A DNA stretch of 64,000 nucleotides from a bacterium (GTDB lineage Bacteria; Acidobacteriota; Polarisedimenticolia; Polarisedimenticolales; Polarisedimenticolaceae): assembly GCA_024226515.1 (NCBI GenBank), contig JAAELQ010000088.1, positions 18,111 through 82,110 of the forward strand, given 5' to 3'. The notes under the pieces are model-generated. The model was not told where the DNA came from. It searched no databases and was given only the letters and a program-made list of their open reading frames with translations. Below are positions 35,678 to 43,558 of the stretch, in pieces. Numbering within the stretch: the stretch's first letter is position 1; each line of letters starts with the position of its first letter. The position numbers were made by a program, and so were the translations under genes.

Positions 35678-37986
35678 AGACGAACCGTCGAGACTTCGTC
35701 AAGGCAGCCGCCGCCGCCGCGGTGGTTTCGACCGTCGGGGATACGGTGGTCGGCAACGTCGCCGCGATGGATTCATCGATCGACTGGGTGAAGTCGGTTT
35801 GCCGCTTCTGCGGCACCGGTTGCGGCGTCCTGCTCGGTGTGCGCGACAAGAACCTGATCGCCCTGCGCGGCGATCCGCAGCACCCGACGACGAAGGGACT
35901 GGTCTGTGCCAAGGCCCTGTTCCTGCCGAAGATCGTGCACTCCAAGGACCGGTTGAAGCACCCGATGATCCGCAAGAACGGCAAGCTCGAGCAGGCGACC
36001 TGGGACGAGGCGATGGGTCTCGTCGCCGAGAAGTTCGCCACCGCGGCCGAGAGCAACCCGGACAGCGTGGCCTACTACGGTTCGGGGCAGGCGCTGTCCG
36101 AGGAAAGCTATCTGGCCAACCGGCTGTTCAAGGGCGGCATCGGCACCAACAACGTCGAGGGCAACCCGCGGCTGTGCATGGCCTCTGCCGTCGGCGGATA
36201 CGTCTCCACCTTCGGCAAGGACGAGCCGATGGGCTGCTACGACGACATCGACCATGCGAAGGTCTTCTTCCTCGTCGGCTCGAACACGGCCGAGTGCCAC
36301 CCGGTGATCTTCGATCAGATCCTGGCGCGCAAGCAGGCGCAGCGCGACGTGCTGGTCATCGCGCTCGACCCGCGCAAGAACCCGATCACGTCCGTCGCCG
36401 ACGTGCACCTGGACCCCGTGCCCGGCTACGACCTGGCGGTGCTGCACGGCATGGCGCACGTGATCATCAAAGAGAAGCGCCACGACAAGGCGTTCATCGA
36501 CAAACACACTCAGTTCAAGGCGGTGCGTGACGGCAAGCCGGTCAACGTCGATTTCGACGGGTACGTGAAGTTCCTCGAGGCCTTCTCGCCGCGCAAGGCG
36601 TCGCTGATCTCCGGCGTCCCCGAGAAGGCGATCGTCGAGGCGGCGCGGCTGTTCGCCGGCGGCCCCACGATGTCGCTCTGGACGATGGGCCTCAACCAGC
36701 GGACGACCGGCGTGTGGGCCAACAACCTGATGCATAACTTGCACCTGATCACCGGGCAGATCGGCAAGCCCGGGGCGACGCCGTTCTCGCTGACGGGGCA
36801 GCCCAACGCGTGCGGCGGCGTGCGCGACACCGGTTCGCTGTGTCACATCCTGCCCTACGGTCGCGTCGTCAAGAACGAGAAGCACCGCGCCGAGATGGAG
36901 CAGCTGTGGGGCGCGCCGGCCGGCCGCATCAAGCCGAAGCCGGGACTGAACACGATCGAGATGTTCAAGGCGCTCGGTCGCGACGAGATCAAGGCGATGC
37001 TGGTGTTGACGACCAACCCCGGCCACTCGCTGCCGAACCTGACGCCGTATCGCGACGCGATGGGCAAGGCGCGCCCGGGCAAACCGTTCATCTGTGTCAT
37101 CGACGCGTATCCGACGCTGACGACGGAGCTGGCGGACGTGGTGTTGCCGGCGGCGATGTGGACCGAGAAGTCCGGCGTCTTCGGCATGTCCGAGCGGCGC
37201 TACCAGTATCAACCAACGGTCAAGGACGCGCCCGGCGAGGCGCGCTCGGACTTCGATATCCTCGTCGATCTGGCGCAGCGTCTCGAGAAGGCGGGCGTCG
37301 TTCCCAAGGGCTACATCTCGCGCAAGATCAAGACGACCGACGATGCGTGGGACGAGATGCGTCTGGCCTCGAAGGACACGGCGTACGACTTCATGGGCAT
37401 GACGCGCGAACGGCTCAAGAAAGAACGCGGCGTGCGCTGGCCCGCGCCGACCGAGGATCATCCGGGGACCGCGCGGCGCTTCGTACGCGGCGACGATCCG
37501 TGCCTCGACAGCGGACCGTACGCCGACACGTCGGTCCCCGAGGGCGAGATCAAGTTCTACGCCGCAAAGAACCACCGCGCGACGGTCTGGCTGCGACCGG
37601 CCAAGCCGCCGGCCGAGCCGGCCGACGACGAGTATCCGTACGTGCTCTCGACGGGCCGCGTGCTCGAGCACTGGCACACCGGGACGATGACGATGAAGGC
37701 CGAGGAACTGCGCCGCTCGTACGCCGAGTGCTTCATCGAGATCAACCCCGTCGATGCCAAGAAACTCGAGGTGCGCAACGGAGACAAGATCCGCATCACC
37801 TCGCGTCGCGGCGAGGCGGTGATCAAGGCGCGAGTCGTCGACATGCCCCGTCCGGGCATGGTCTTCGTCCCGTGGCACTGGGAGGACAAGGACAGCCAGA
37901 TCAACCGCGTCTGCATCGACGCGTACGATCCCGGGTCCAAGCAGCCCGAATTCAAGGTCTGCGCGGTGCAGCTGGCCAAGGTCTGA
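35674..37986 (+). CDS. napA: Periplasmic nitrate reductase catalytic subunit NapA
   Basis: A 770-aa molybdopterin (bis-MGD) oxidoreductase with a TAT signal (TNRRDFVKAAAA). The [4Fe-4S] site is Cys43, Cys46, Cys50 and Cys78 in 'SVCRFCGTGCGVLLGV' and 'KGLVCAK'. The likely Mo-ligand cysteine is Cys168 in 'RLCMASAVGGYVSTFGKDEP', followed by 'MGCYDDIDHA', the same context as NapA. The C-terminal part has 'VLSTGRVLEHWHTGTMTMK' for cofactor binding. It is slightly shorter than E. coli NapA (828 aa). It reduces nitrate to nitrite in the periplasm. Assimilatory NasA lacks the TAT signal, and formate dehydrogenase would use Sec or a different active-site context. Confidence 0.92.
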   Translation: MKTNRRDFVKAAAAAAVVSTVGDTVVGNVAAMDSSIDWVKSVCRFCGTGCGVLLGVRDKNLIALRGDPQHPTTKGLVCAKALFLPKIVHSKDRLKHPMIRKNGKLEQATWDEAMGLVAEKFATAAESNPDSVAYYGSGQALSEESYLANRLFKGGIGTNNVEGNPRLCMASAVGGYVSTFGKDEPMGCYDDIDHAKVFFLVGSNTAECHPVIFDQILARKQAQRDVLVIALDPRKNPITSVADVHLDPVPGYDLAVLHGMAHVIIKEKRHDKAFIDKHTQFKAVRDGKPVNVDFDGYVKFLEAFSPRKASLISGVPEKAIVEAARLFAGGPTMSLWTMGLNQRTTGVWANNLMHNLHLITGQIGKPGATPFSLTGQPNACGGVRDTGSLCHILPYGRVVKNEKHRAEMEQLWGAPAGRIKPKPGLNTIEMFKALGRDEIKAMLVLTTNPGHSLPNLTPYRDAMGKARPGKPFICVIDAYPTLTTELADVVLPAAMWTEKSGVFGMSERRYQYQPTVKDAPGEARSDFDILVDLAQRLEKAGVVPKGYISRKIKTTDDAWDEMRLASKDTAYDFMGMTRERLKKERGVRWPAPTEDHPGTARRFVRGDDPCLDSGPYADTSVPEGEIKFYAAKNHRATVWLRPAKPPAEPADDEYPYVLSTGRVLEHWHTGTMTMKAEELRRSYAECFIEINPVDAKKLEVRNGDKIRITSRRGEAVIKARVVDMPRPGMVFVPWHWEDKDSQINRVCIDAYDPGSKQPEFKVCAVQLAKV

Positions 37987-37996
37987 GGAGGTGGCG

Positions 37997-38611
37997 ATGC
38001 GATCGATCGGCAGGAACCTGCTCGCGCTCTCGATCCTGATCGTTCTGGCGCTGACGCTGATCGGTACCACCGACGGGATGGCCGGATCGCGCAAGAAGAA
38101 GCGCGCCAAGCGAGCGAAGAAGGCCGAGGAAACCCAGGTCGTTCAGCCGCCCGCACCCGTCACGGACGGTGAACCGGTCTTCGCCGAGAACGCTTTCCCG
38201 CCGGTCATCCCGGACACCGACTGGCACCAGAACGCCTGGTGGAGGGACGACTGCCTGCGGTGTCACGAGACGGGCGTCGCCGACGCGCCGATGGTCGTGC
38301 ACGAGGGGATGGCGGAGATCCTGTTGCGAGCCAAGTGTCGCAGCTGTCACGTCCTGATTCCGGGCGCCGAACCGCGCGAGATCGAACCGGAGGAGACGAT
38401 CTTCGCGCCGAACGCCTTCCCGCCGATGATCCCGGCCTCGGGCTCGCACGCGCAGGCCTGGCTGCGTGACGACTGCCTGATGTGCCATGAGACCGGCATC
38501 GCCGGTGCACCCGTGCTCGTGCACGAGGGCATGCCACAGGTGCTGCTGACGGCCAAGTGCCGTAGCTGTCACGTCCAGGTGCGGGCGGACGAGGCGTCCG
38601 CCGGGCCGTGA
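37997..38611 (+). CDS. Doubled NapB-like tetraheme cytochrome c
   Basis: A 204-aa protein; ATG 37997 is used because GAGGAG ends 6 bases before it. The N-terminal signal or anchor is followed by a basic linker (RKKKRAKRAKKAEE). Two tandem modules follow, each with FPP-hydrophobic-IP, a first heme site (CLRCH, CLMCH) then 'HETG', and a second (CRSCH in both) followed by HV. NapB has a single module of this kind with two hemes and 'PPxIPH' and 'CxxCHVPQ' motifs, so this looks like a duplicated NapB. It would carry electrons to NapA. It lies between napA and napG. Confidence 0.8.
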   Translation: MRSIGRNLLALSILIVLALTLIGTTDGMAGSRKKKRAKRAKKAEETQVVQPPAPVTDGEPVFAENAFPPVIPDTDWHQNAWWRDDCLRCHETGVADAPMVVHEGMAEILLRAKCRSCHVLIPGAEPREIEPEETIFAPNAFPPMIPASGSHAQAWLRDDCLMCHETGIAGAPVLVHEGMPQVLLTAKCRSCHVQVRADEASAGP

Positions 38612-39204
38612 AACGTCGCCGGTTCCTGCTGGCCGGCATCGGTGTCGCAGCAGGAGCCGGAGTGGGCGCCGTCGTCCGCGCCGTGCGTGACGACGGCGGC
38701 CCGTCCCTGCTGCGTCCTCCCGGCGCCCTGCCCGAGCCGCAGTTCCTGGCGGCGTGCATCCGCTGCGGGCAGTGCATCGAGGCCTGTCCGCCGGAGTTCG
38801 CGACGCTGCACATGTTCACCGCGCGACCCGGCGCGCGCTTCGGCACGCCGTACGTCGACTCGCGCCACACGCCGTGCCGGCTGTGTGCCTCTTACGACGA
38901 GCTGAAGTGCATCGAGGCCTGCCCGACGGCGGCGCTGTCGCCGGTCGAGGAGATGCGCGAGATCCGCATGGGCACGGCCGTCATCGACCGGGAACTGTGC
39001 CTGGCCTACAACGGCGTGGTGTGCCGTGCGTGCTGGCACATCTGCCCGTTTCCCAACGAGGCGATCCGTTTCGACGAGCGGTTGCGTCCCGTCGTCGTCG
39101 AGGAGGCCTGCATCGGTTGCGGTCTGTGCGACTGGGCCTGTCCGACGGAGGAGACCTCGATCCCGGTCCGCCCCGCCGCGGCGGCGGACGCGGAGACGAC
39201 GTGA
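38608..39204 (+). CDS. napG: NapG-type TAT-exported ferredoxin
   Basis: A 198-aa protein whose GTG start overlaps the previous stop (GTGA). It has a twin-arginine-like signal (KRRRFLLAGIGVAAGAG) and four cysteine groups: CIRCGQCIEAC, CRLCASYDELKCIEACP, CRACWHICP and CIGCGLCDWACP, as in NapG. In Nap systems NapG with NapH forms a quinol dehydrogenase that supplies electrons to NapB/NapA when NapC is absent or as a second route. No napC was found here, so NapGH is probably the main quinol route. The stop overlaps the GTG of napH. Confidence 0.9.
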   Translation: MKRRRFLLAGIGVAAGAGVGAVVRAVRDDGGPSLLRPPGALPEPQFLAACIRCGQCIEACPPEFATLHMFTARPGARFGTPYVDSRHTPCRLCASYDELKCIEACPTAALSPVEEMREIRMGTAVIDRELCLAYNGVVCRACWHICPFPNEAIRFDERLRPVVVEEACIGCGLCDWACPTEETSIPVRPAAAADAETT

Positions 39205-40025
39205 AGGCTCGGTTCCATCCGCTGCGAGTCGGGCGACGGACGACCGCGGCCCTGTTTAGCGCGCTGCTCTTCGTGGGCGGCTCTTCGTGGTTCCCGTGGT
39301 TCGAGGGCTCGATCGCCGGCGCGCGCTGGTTCGGCGTCGTGTCGCTGACCGACCCGCTGGCAGCGCTCGAGGCGACCGTGGCCAGCCGCACGGTGCAGAC
39401 GGAGATGCTCCTCGGAGCCGGCCTCCCGGCGGCGCTCGCGGTCCTGCTGGGCCCGGTGTTCTGCGGCTGGATCTGTCCGCTCGGCCTGTTGTTCGACCTG
39501 AACCAGTCGTTGCGCGACCGGGTGCTGAGGCTCGCGAAACGTCCCACCAGGCCGCGCCCCCGGCGATCGGTCCCGCGCGAGCTGCGCTGGGTTCTGCTCG
39601 GCCTGTTCGTCGGTGCGTCGCTGACCATGCAGTTTCCGGTGTTCCAGACCCTGTCTCCGATCAACATCGTCGGCTGGTCGCTGGTCTTCGGCGCCCTGCC
39701 GGCGTTGGCCCTCGTCGCCGCACTGGTTGTCGCCGAGTGGTTCGCCGCGCGGTTGTGGTGCCGCGCCCTGTGCCCGCTGGGCGCACTCTACGGCCTGCTG
39801 GGGCGCTTCGCCCCGCTGCGCGTGCGCATCCACCCGATCGAGGCCCACCGCAGACCCTGCTTCCTCTGCAGCGCGTCGTGCCCGGTCGGGATCCGCGTGG
39901 TCGAGGAATTCACGCTGTCCGGCAAGAGCTCCGTCGACGATCCCGATTGCACGCGTTGCGGAGAGTGCATCGAGGTCTGCCCGCGTCAGACGCTGAAGAT
40001 CGGTTTCCGCGATTTTCGCGAATAA
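39201..40025 (+). CDS. napH: NapH-type membrane ferredoxin
   Basis: A 274-aa protein starting at GTG 39201 (GTGA overlap with napG). Longer upstream reading in this frame lies inside napG and was rejected. It has four to five membrane helices, two conserved CxxxCP motifs at the membrane face ('FCGWICPLGLLF' and 'WCRALCPLGALYGLLG') and two C-terminal ferredoxin motifs (CFLCSASCPVG, CTRCGECIEVCP). This is the NapH layout, where the protein oxidises menaquinol and transfers electrons to NapG. It is the last gene of the operon; no terminator hairpin was found in the 67 bases before the next gene. Confidence 0.9.
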   Translation: MKARFHPLRVGRRTTAALFSALLFVGGSSWFPWFEGSIAGARWFGVVSLTDPLAALEATVASRTVQTEMLLGAGLPAALAVLLGPVFCGWICPLGLLFDLNQSLRDRVLRLAKRPTRPRPRRSVPRELRWVLLGLFVGASLTMQFPVFQTLSPINIVGWSLVFGALPALALVAALVVAEWFAARLWCRALCPLGALYGLLGRFAPLRVRIHPIEAHRRPCFLCSASCPVGIRVVEEFTLSGKSSVDDPDCTRCGECIEVCPRQTLKIGFRDFRE

Positions 40026-40092
40026 CCGAACGTTCACCTTCTGCTCATCGTTCCCTCAGGTCTTCGGCGCCGCCGAGATCTAGTTTCGTGGC

Positions 40093-41541
40093 ATGAAGGT
40101 GAAGATGATCCTGCCCGCGCTGACCGAGGCCAAGAGCCCGCTGTTCCGGCCGATCAAGTACTCGTTGTTCCCCCCGCTGGGGTTGGCCACGCTGGCCGGC
40201 TACCTCGACGACGAGGACGAGGTCGAGATCCAGGACGAGCACGTCGAGCATCTCGATCTGGACGACGAACCCGATCTGGTGCTGATCCAGGTCTACATCA
40301 CCTCGGCTCGCCGAGCCTACCGGCTGGCCGACCACTACCGGCGGCGCGGAGTGCACGTCTGTCTCGGCGGTCTGCACGTGACTTCGCTACCCGAGGAGGC
40401 CGCGCGGCACGCGGATACGGTCTTTCTCGGCCCCGGCGAAGACACGTGGCCCGCGTTCCTGCGCGCCTACCGCGCGGGCCGGCCGGCGCCCGTCTACCGC
40501 TCGACCGTGCGGACCCTGCTCGACGTGCCGCCGACACGGCGCGATCTGATCAAGCGCGAGTTGTATCTGGTGCCCAACTCGATCGTTGTCTCCCGCGGCT
40601 GCCCGCACGTCTGCGACTTCTGCTACAAGGAAGCGTTCTTCGAGGGAGGCAAGGGGTTCTACACGCAGACCGTGGACGACGCGTTGCACGAGATCGACCG
40701 GCTGCCGGGCCGACACCTGTACTTCCTCGACGACCACCTGTTCGGCAACGCGCGTTTCGCGGCCGCGCTGTTCGACGGCATGCGCGGGATGGGACGCCTG
40801 TGGCAGGCCGCGGGCACCGTGCAGTCCGTTCTGCGCCCCGGGCTGCTGGAGCGGGCGGCCGACAGCGGGCTGCGCAGCTTGTTCGTGGGTTTCGAGACGC
40901 TCGATCCGCGAAGCCTGCGCGCGCAGCGCAAGTTCCAGAACCTGCGTCGCGACTACGGTGAGGTCGTGCGTCGGTTGCACGGCCTGGGGGTCATGGTCAA
41001 CGCCAGCTTCGTCTTCGGCATGGACGAGGACGACGAATCGGTCTTCGAGCGCACGGTGGAGTGGGCGATCGAACAGGGGATCGAGACGGCGACGTTTCAC
41101 ATCCTGACGCCCTACCCCGGGACGGCGCTTTACAAGCGTATGGAGGCGGACGGCCGGCTGCTGCACCGGAACTGGGACCTCTACGACACGCGCCACGCGG
41201 TCTTCCGCCCGCACGGGATGAGCACCGACTCGCTCGAGGCGGGCTACCGGCGCGCCTACCGCGACTTCTATCGCTGGTGTGCGATCCTCCGCGGCGCCTC
41301 GCACAAGTCGACGCTGCGCGATGCGATGCGCCACGTCGCGTACTCCGGCGGGTGGAAGAAGTTCGAGCCGTGCTGGGGCGCGGTCATCCGCGCGAGGCAG
41401 GTGTTTCGCATGCTGCCGATGCTGGAGCGCTTGCTGAACGGTTCGCGAACTTGCCTTCCGCGTCAAGCGAAGCGGTCGGTGTTGTCCTATCCGCACAATT
41501 GTGGAAAAAGACACTCCATTAGTCAGCACCCAGAAACGTGA
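40093..41541 (+). CDS. B12-binding-type radical SAM protein
   Basis: A 482-aa protein. The N-terminal 150 residues form a cobalamin-binding-like domain ('FRPIKYSLFPPLGLATLAGY', 'LVLIQVYITSARRAY', 'GVHVCLGGLHVT'), but without the DxHxxG motif, so B12 may be bound base-off in another way or not at all. The radical SAM core has Cys170, Cys174 and Cys177 (SRGCPHVCDFCYKEAF), the CxxxCxxC site for [4Fe-4S] and SAM, and later 'LYFLDDHLFGNARFAAALFD' and 'PYPGTALYKRMEADG', as in the BchE/HpnR-like superfamily. It may methylate or otherwise modify a substrate. It is followed, 75 bases on, by a small leader-bearing peptide gene, raising a RiPP link. Confidence 0.9.
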   Translation: MKVKMILPALTEAKSPLFRPIKYSLFPPLGLATLAGYLDDEDEVEIQDEHVEHLDLDDEPDLVLIQVYITSARRAYRLADHYRRRGVHVCLGGLHVTSLPEEAARHADTVFLGPGEDTWPAFLRAYRAGRPAPVYRSTVRTLLDVPPTRRDLIKRELYLVPNSIVVSRGCPHVCDFCYKEAFFEGGKGFYTQTVDDALHEIDRLPGRHLYFLDDHLFGNARFAAALFDGMRGMGRLWQAAGTVQSVLRPGLLERAADSGLRSLFVGFETLDPRSLRAQRKFQNLRRDYGEVVRRLHGLGVMVNASFVFGMDEDDESVFERTVEWAIEQGIETATFHILTPYPGTALYKRMEADGRLLHRNWDLYDTRHAVFRPHGMSTDSLEAGYRRAYRDFYRWCAILRGASHKSTLRDAMRHVAYSGGWKKFEPCWGAVIRARQVFRMLPMLERLLNGSRTCLPRQAKRSVLSYPHNCGKRHSISQHPET

Positions 41542-41616
41542 ATCGGTGAAAAGGGACGCCGCCAGGTTCTGTAGAATGTGAACAACAACTCCCCCAATGG
41601 AGAAAAGGAGGTCCCC

Positions 41617-41793
41617 ATGACCAGGAATCTGAAAGACGACGATCTGAAGAAAGTCTCCGGCGCTGGAGAGCCCGATCTCGGACGCATCGACGATGGGAAG
41701 TCGATTACCGATGTGAAGCCCCCCGTGGGCCGGCCGGAGGAGGTCGAGAAGGACGCACCCGGGAGCGATACGAACGACTTCGGTCGCGGCTGA
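41617..41793 (+). CDS. Small peptide with bacteriocin-type leader (possible RiPP precursor)
   Basis: A 58-aa protein starting at ATG 41617 with a perfect AAGGAGGT site 4 bases before it; an in-frame GTG at 41578 is less likely. The first 17 residues, MTRNLKDDDLKKVSGAG, match the L-x-D-D-E/D-L-x-x-V-S-G-G type leader of peptides exported by peptidase-containing ABC transporters, with GAG in place of GG. The remaining 41 residues are polar, rich in Asp, Gly, Pro and Lys, and have no cysteine. A modified secreted peptide is an inference from this leader and the adjacent radical SAM gene. No transporter of the C39 type is in the window. Confidence 0.65.
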   Translation: MTRNLKDDDLKKVSGAGEPDLGRIDDGKSITDVKPPVGRPEEVEKDAPGSDTNDFGRG

Positions 41794-41794
41794 G

Positions 41795-43558
41795 CTACCG
41801 ACCGGCGGGGCCTTCCCCGGAAGGCCCCTCTTGTAGCTCGATCCTCCCACGCGGCTCGATGTCGACGAGCGCGGTCACCGAACCGGACGGCCAGCGCACC
41901 TCCAGTCGCTCGAGTCGCGTCGCTTCCCCCAGTCCGAAGTGCACGACCGGAAGCGTCGCGCCGTACGGCGTGTGCGTGCGCATCTCGCGAATCTGCGTGC
42001 GATTGCCGGCGCTGACGACGATTCGGGCACCGATCCCGTCGCGATTGCTCCGCGTGCCGATCAGTCGGACCGCGAGCGAGTTGCCGCCCGGGCTGTCGTT
42101 GCGCAGCAGGTCGGGGGCGGCGTTCAGGTTGGTCACCAGGAAGTCGAGGTCTCCGTCGTCGTCGAGGTCCGTGGCCAGCAGCGCGCGACTGCTGCGCACC
42201 AGGGCCAGCCCGGAGCCCGCGCCGGCAGCGACGTCGTCGAACGTGCCGTCGCCGCGGTTGCGGTACAGCCCGTTGGGCAGTCGGAACGAGGTGCCGATCC
42301 CGCCTTCGTCAACCTGTGGGTAGACGTGCCCGTGCGCGACGAACAGGTCCTCGAGGCCGTCCTGGTCCAGGTCGGCGAAACGCACGCCCCAGGCCAGTGA
42401 CAGGAACGACGCGGTGCCGACTCCCGAGGGGTAGGAGACGTCGGTGAACATGCCGTCGCCGTCGTTGCGGTAGATCGTGTCGTGGTCGTGAGAGAAGTTC
42501 GTCACGGCGAGGTCGAGCCGCCCGTCGCCGTTGAAGTCGGCCGACGAGATCCCCATACCGGCTTGCTCCATGCCCTGTTCGTTGTAGGCCAGGCCGGAGA
42601 GAATCGCCTGCTCGTCGAACGTGCCGTCGCCGTTGTTGACGTAGTACGTGTTTTGTACGGAGTCGTTGGCCACGTAGAGGTCGTCGTCGCCGTCGTTGTC
42701 CGCGTCGAAGAAGTGAGCGTCGAGCGCGAAGTGGCCAGCGTACGATAGCAGACCCGCGGCGGCGGTCGATTCGACGAATCGCGGAACCCCGTCGCCGTCG
42801 GCGTCGCCCTCGTTGCGGTAGAACGCGTCGGGCGCAGGTTCGAGGTTGCGCGGGCCGCAGAACGTCTCGAGGCCGCGCCAGACGCAGGGCGGCGCCCCGC
42901 CGGCGAGGGGCCGGCCGCGCCCGGGGTAGCGCTCGAAGTCGAACACGACGTAGTTCGTCACGTAGAGGTCGAGGTCGCCGTCGCGATCGACGTCGCTCCA
43001 GGTCGACGACGTGCTCCAGCGCGTCTCCTCCACGCCCGCCTCGCGTGCGACGTCGGTGAACGTGCCGTCCCCGTTGTTGAGGTACAGGCGGTTCGCGCCC
43101 CAGTTGGCGATGTACAGGTCCGTGTCGCCGTCGTTGTCGACGTCCGCCGCCGACACGCCGAAGCTCCATCTGCGATCGCCCAGGCCGGCCTCGTGCGCCA
43201 CGTCGGTGAAACGCGGGACGCCGTCGCCGTCCGCGTCGCCGTCGTTGCGCAGCAAGCGGTCCGGCGGTCCCTCGGGCGACAGACGTGTCGCGCCCTGGGC
43301 CAGGTACAGGTCGGCGTCGCCGTCGGCGTCGTAGTCCAGCCAGGCGGCGCCGGCGCCGATCGAGTCGATGATGTGGTCCACCGTCTCGGAACCGCTGACC
43401 TGCACGATGTCGAGGTTCGTGAGGGCGCTGACGTCGGTCAGGCGCAGCGGACCGGTCGCCTCGACACGCAGCGGGCCGTCCTCGTCGTCGCGCGGCGATT
43501 CGCCGCTACACCCGTGGAAGGCGAGCGAGACGAGCAGCAGCAGCGCGACGCACCTCAT
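41795..43558 (-). CDS. FG-GAP/VCBS repeat lipoprotein with ASPIC/UnbV domain (CRTAC1-like)
   Basis: A 587-aa lipoprotein (MRCVALLLLVSLAFHGCSGE, lipobox FHGC). It has about seven VCBS/FG-GAP repeats of the form D-x-D-x-DG/N-D-x-D-L ('DYDADGDADLYLA', 'DVDNDGDTDLYIANWG', 'DLDDDGDLDFLVTN') forming a calcium-binding beta-propeller. A C-terminal ASPIC/UnbV domain follows ('AVRLIGTRSNRDGIGARI', 'HFGLGEATRLERLEVRWPSG'). Such proteins are abundant in Acidobacteria and Planctomycetes; their role is unknown but extracellular binding or matrix function is likely. It overlaps the TPR gene by ATGA, so the two are co-translated. The last bases contain the terminator of the convergent peptide gene. Confidence 0.9.
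   Translation of the reverse strand: MRCVALLLLVSLAFHGCSGESPRDDEDGPLRVEATGPLRLTDVSALTNLDIVQVSGSETVDHIIDSIGAGAAWLDYDADGDADLYLAQGATRLSPEGPPDRLLRNDGDADGDGVPRFTDVAHEAGLGDRRWSFGVSAADVDNDGDTDLYIANWGANRLYLNNGDGTFTDVAREAGVEETRWSTSSTWSDVDRDGDLDLYVTNYVVFDFERYPGRGRPLAGGAPPCVWRGLETFCGPRNLEPAPDAFYRNEGDADGDGVPRFVESTAAAGLLSYAGHFALDAHFFDADNDGDDDLYVANDSVQNTYYVNNGDGTFDEQAILSGLAYNEQGMEQAGMGISSADFNGDGRLDLAVTNFSHDHDTIYRNDGDGMFTDVSYPSGVGTASFLSLAWGVRFADLDQDGLEDLFVAHGHVYPQVDEGGIGTSFRLPNGLYRNRGDGTFDDVAAGAGSGLALVRSSRALLATDLDDDGDLDFLVTNLNAAPDLLRNDSPGGNSLAVRLIGTRSNRDGIGARIVVSAGNRTQIREMRTHTPYGATLPVVHFGLGEATRLERLEVRWPSGSVTALVDIEPRGRIELQEGPSGEGPAGR
41807..41828 (+). terminator. Intrinsic terminator of the small peptide gene, inside the convergent gene
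   Basis: GGGGCCTT (41807-41814) and AAGGCCCC (41821-41828) make an 8-bp stem with a 6-base loop (10 bp if the loop is tightened), followed by TCTTGT. It starts 14 bases after the peptide stop, and lies within the last codons of the minus-strand FG-GAP gene, so the terminator also encodes protein on the other strand. Confidence 0.75.

Noticed and set aside
35773..38109. Minus-strand open frame opposite napA
   Set aside because: Antisense shadow; napA motifs are unambiguous on the plus strand.
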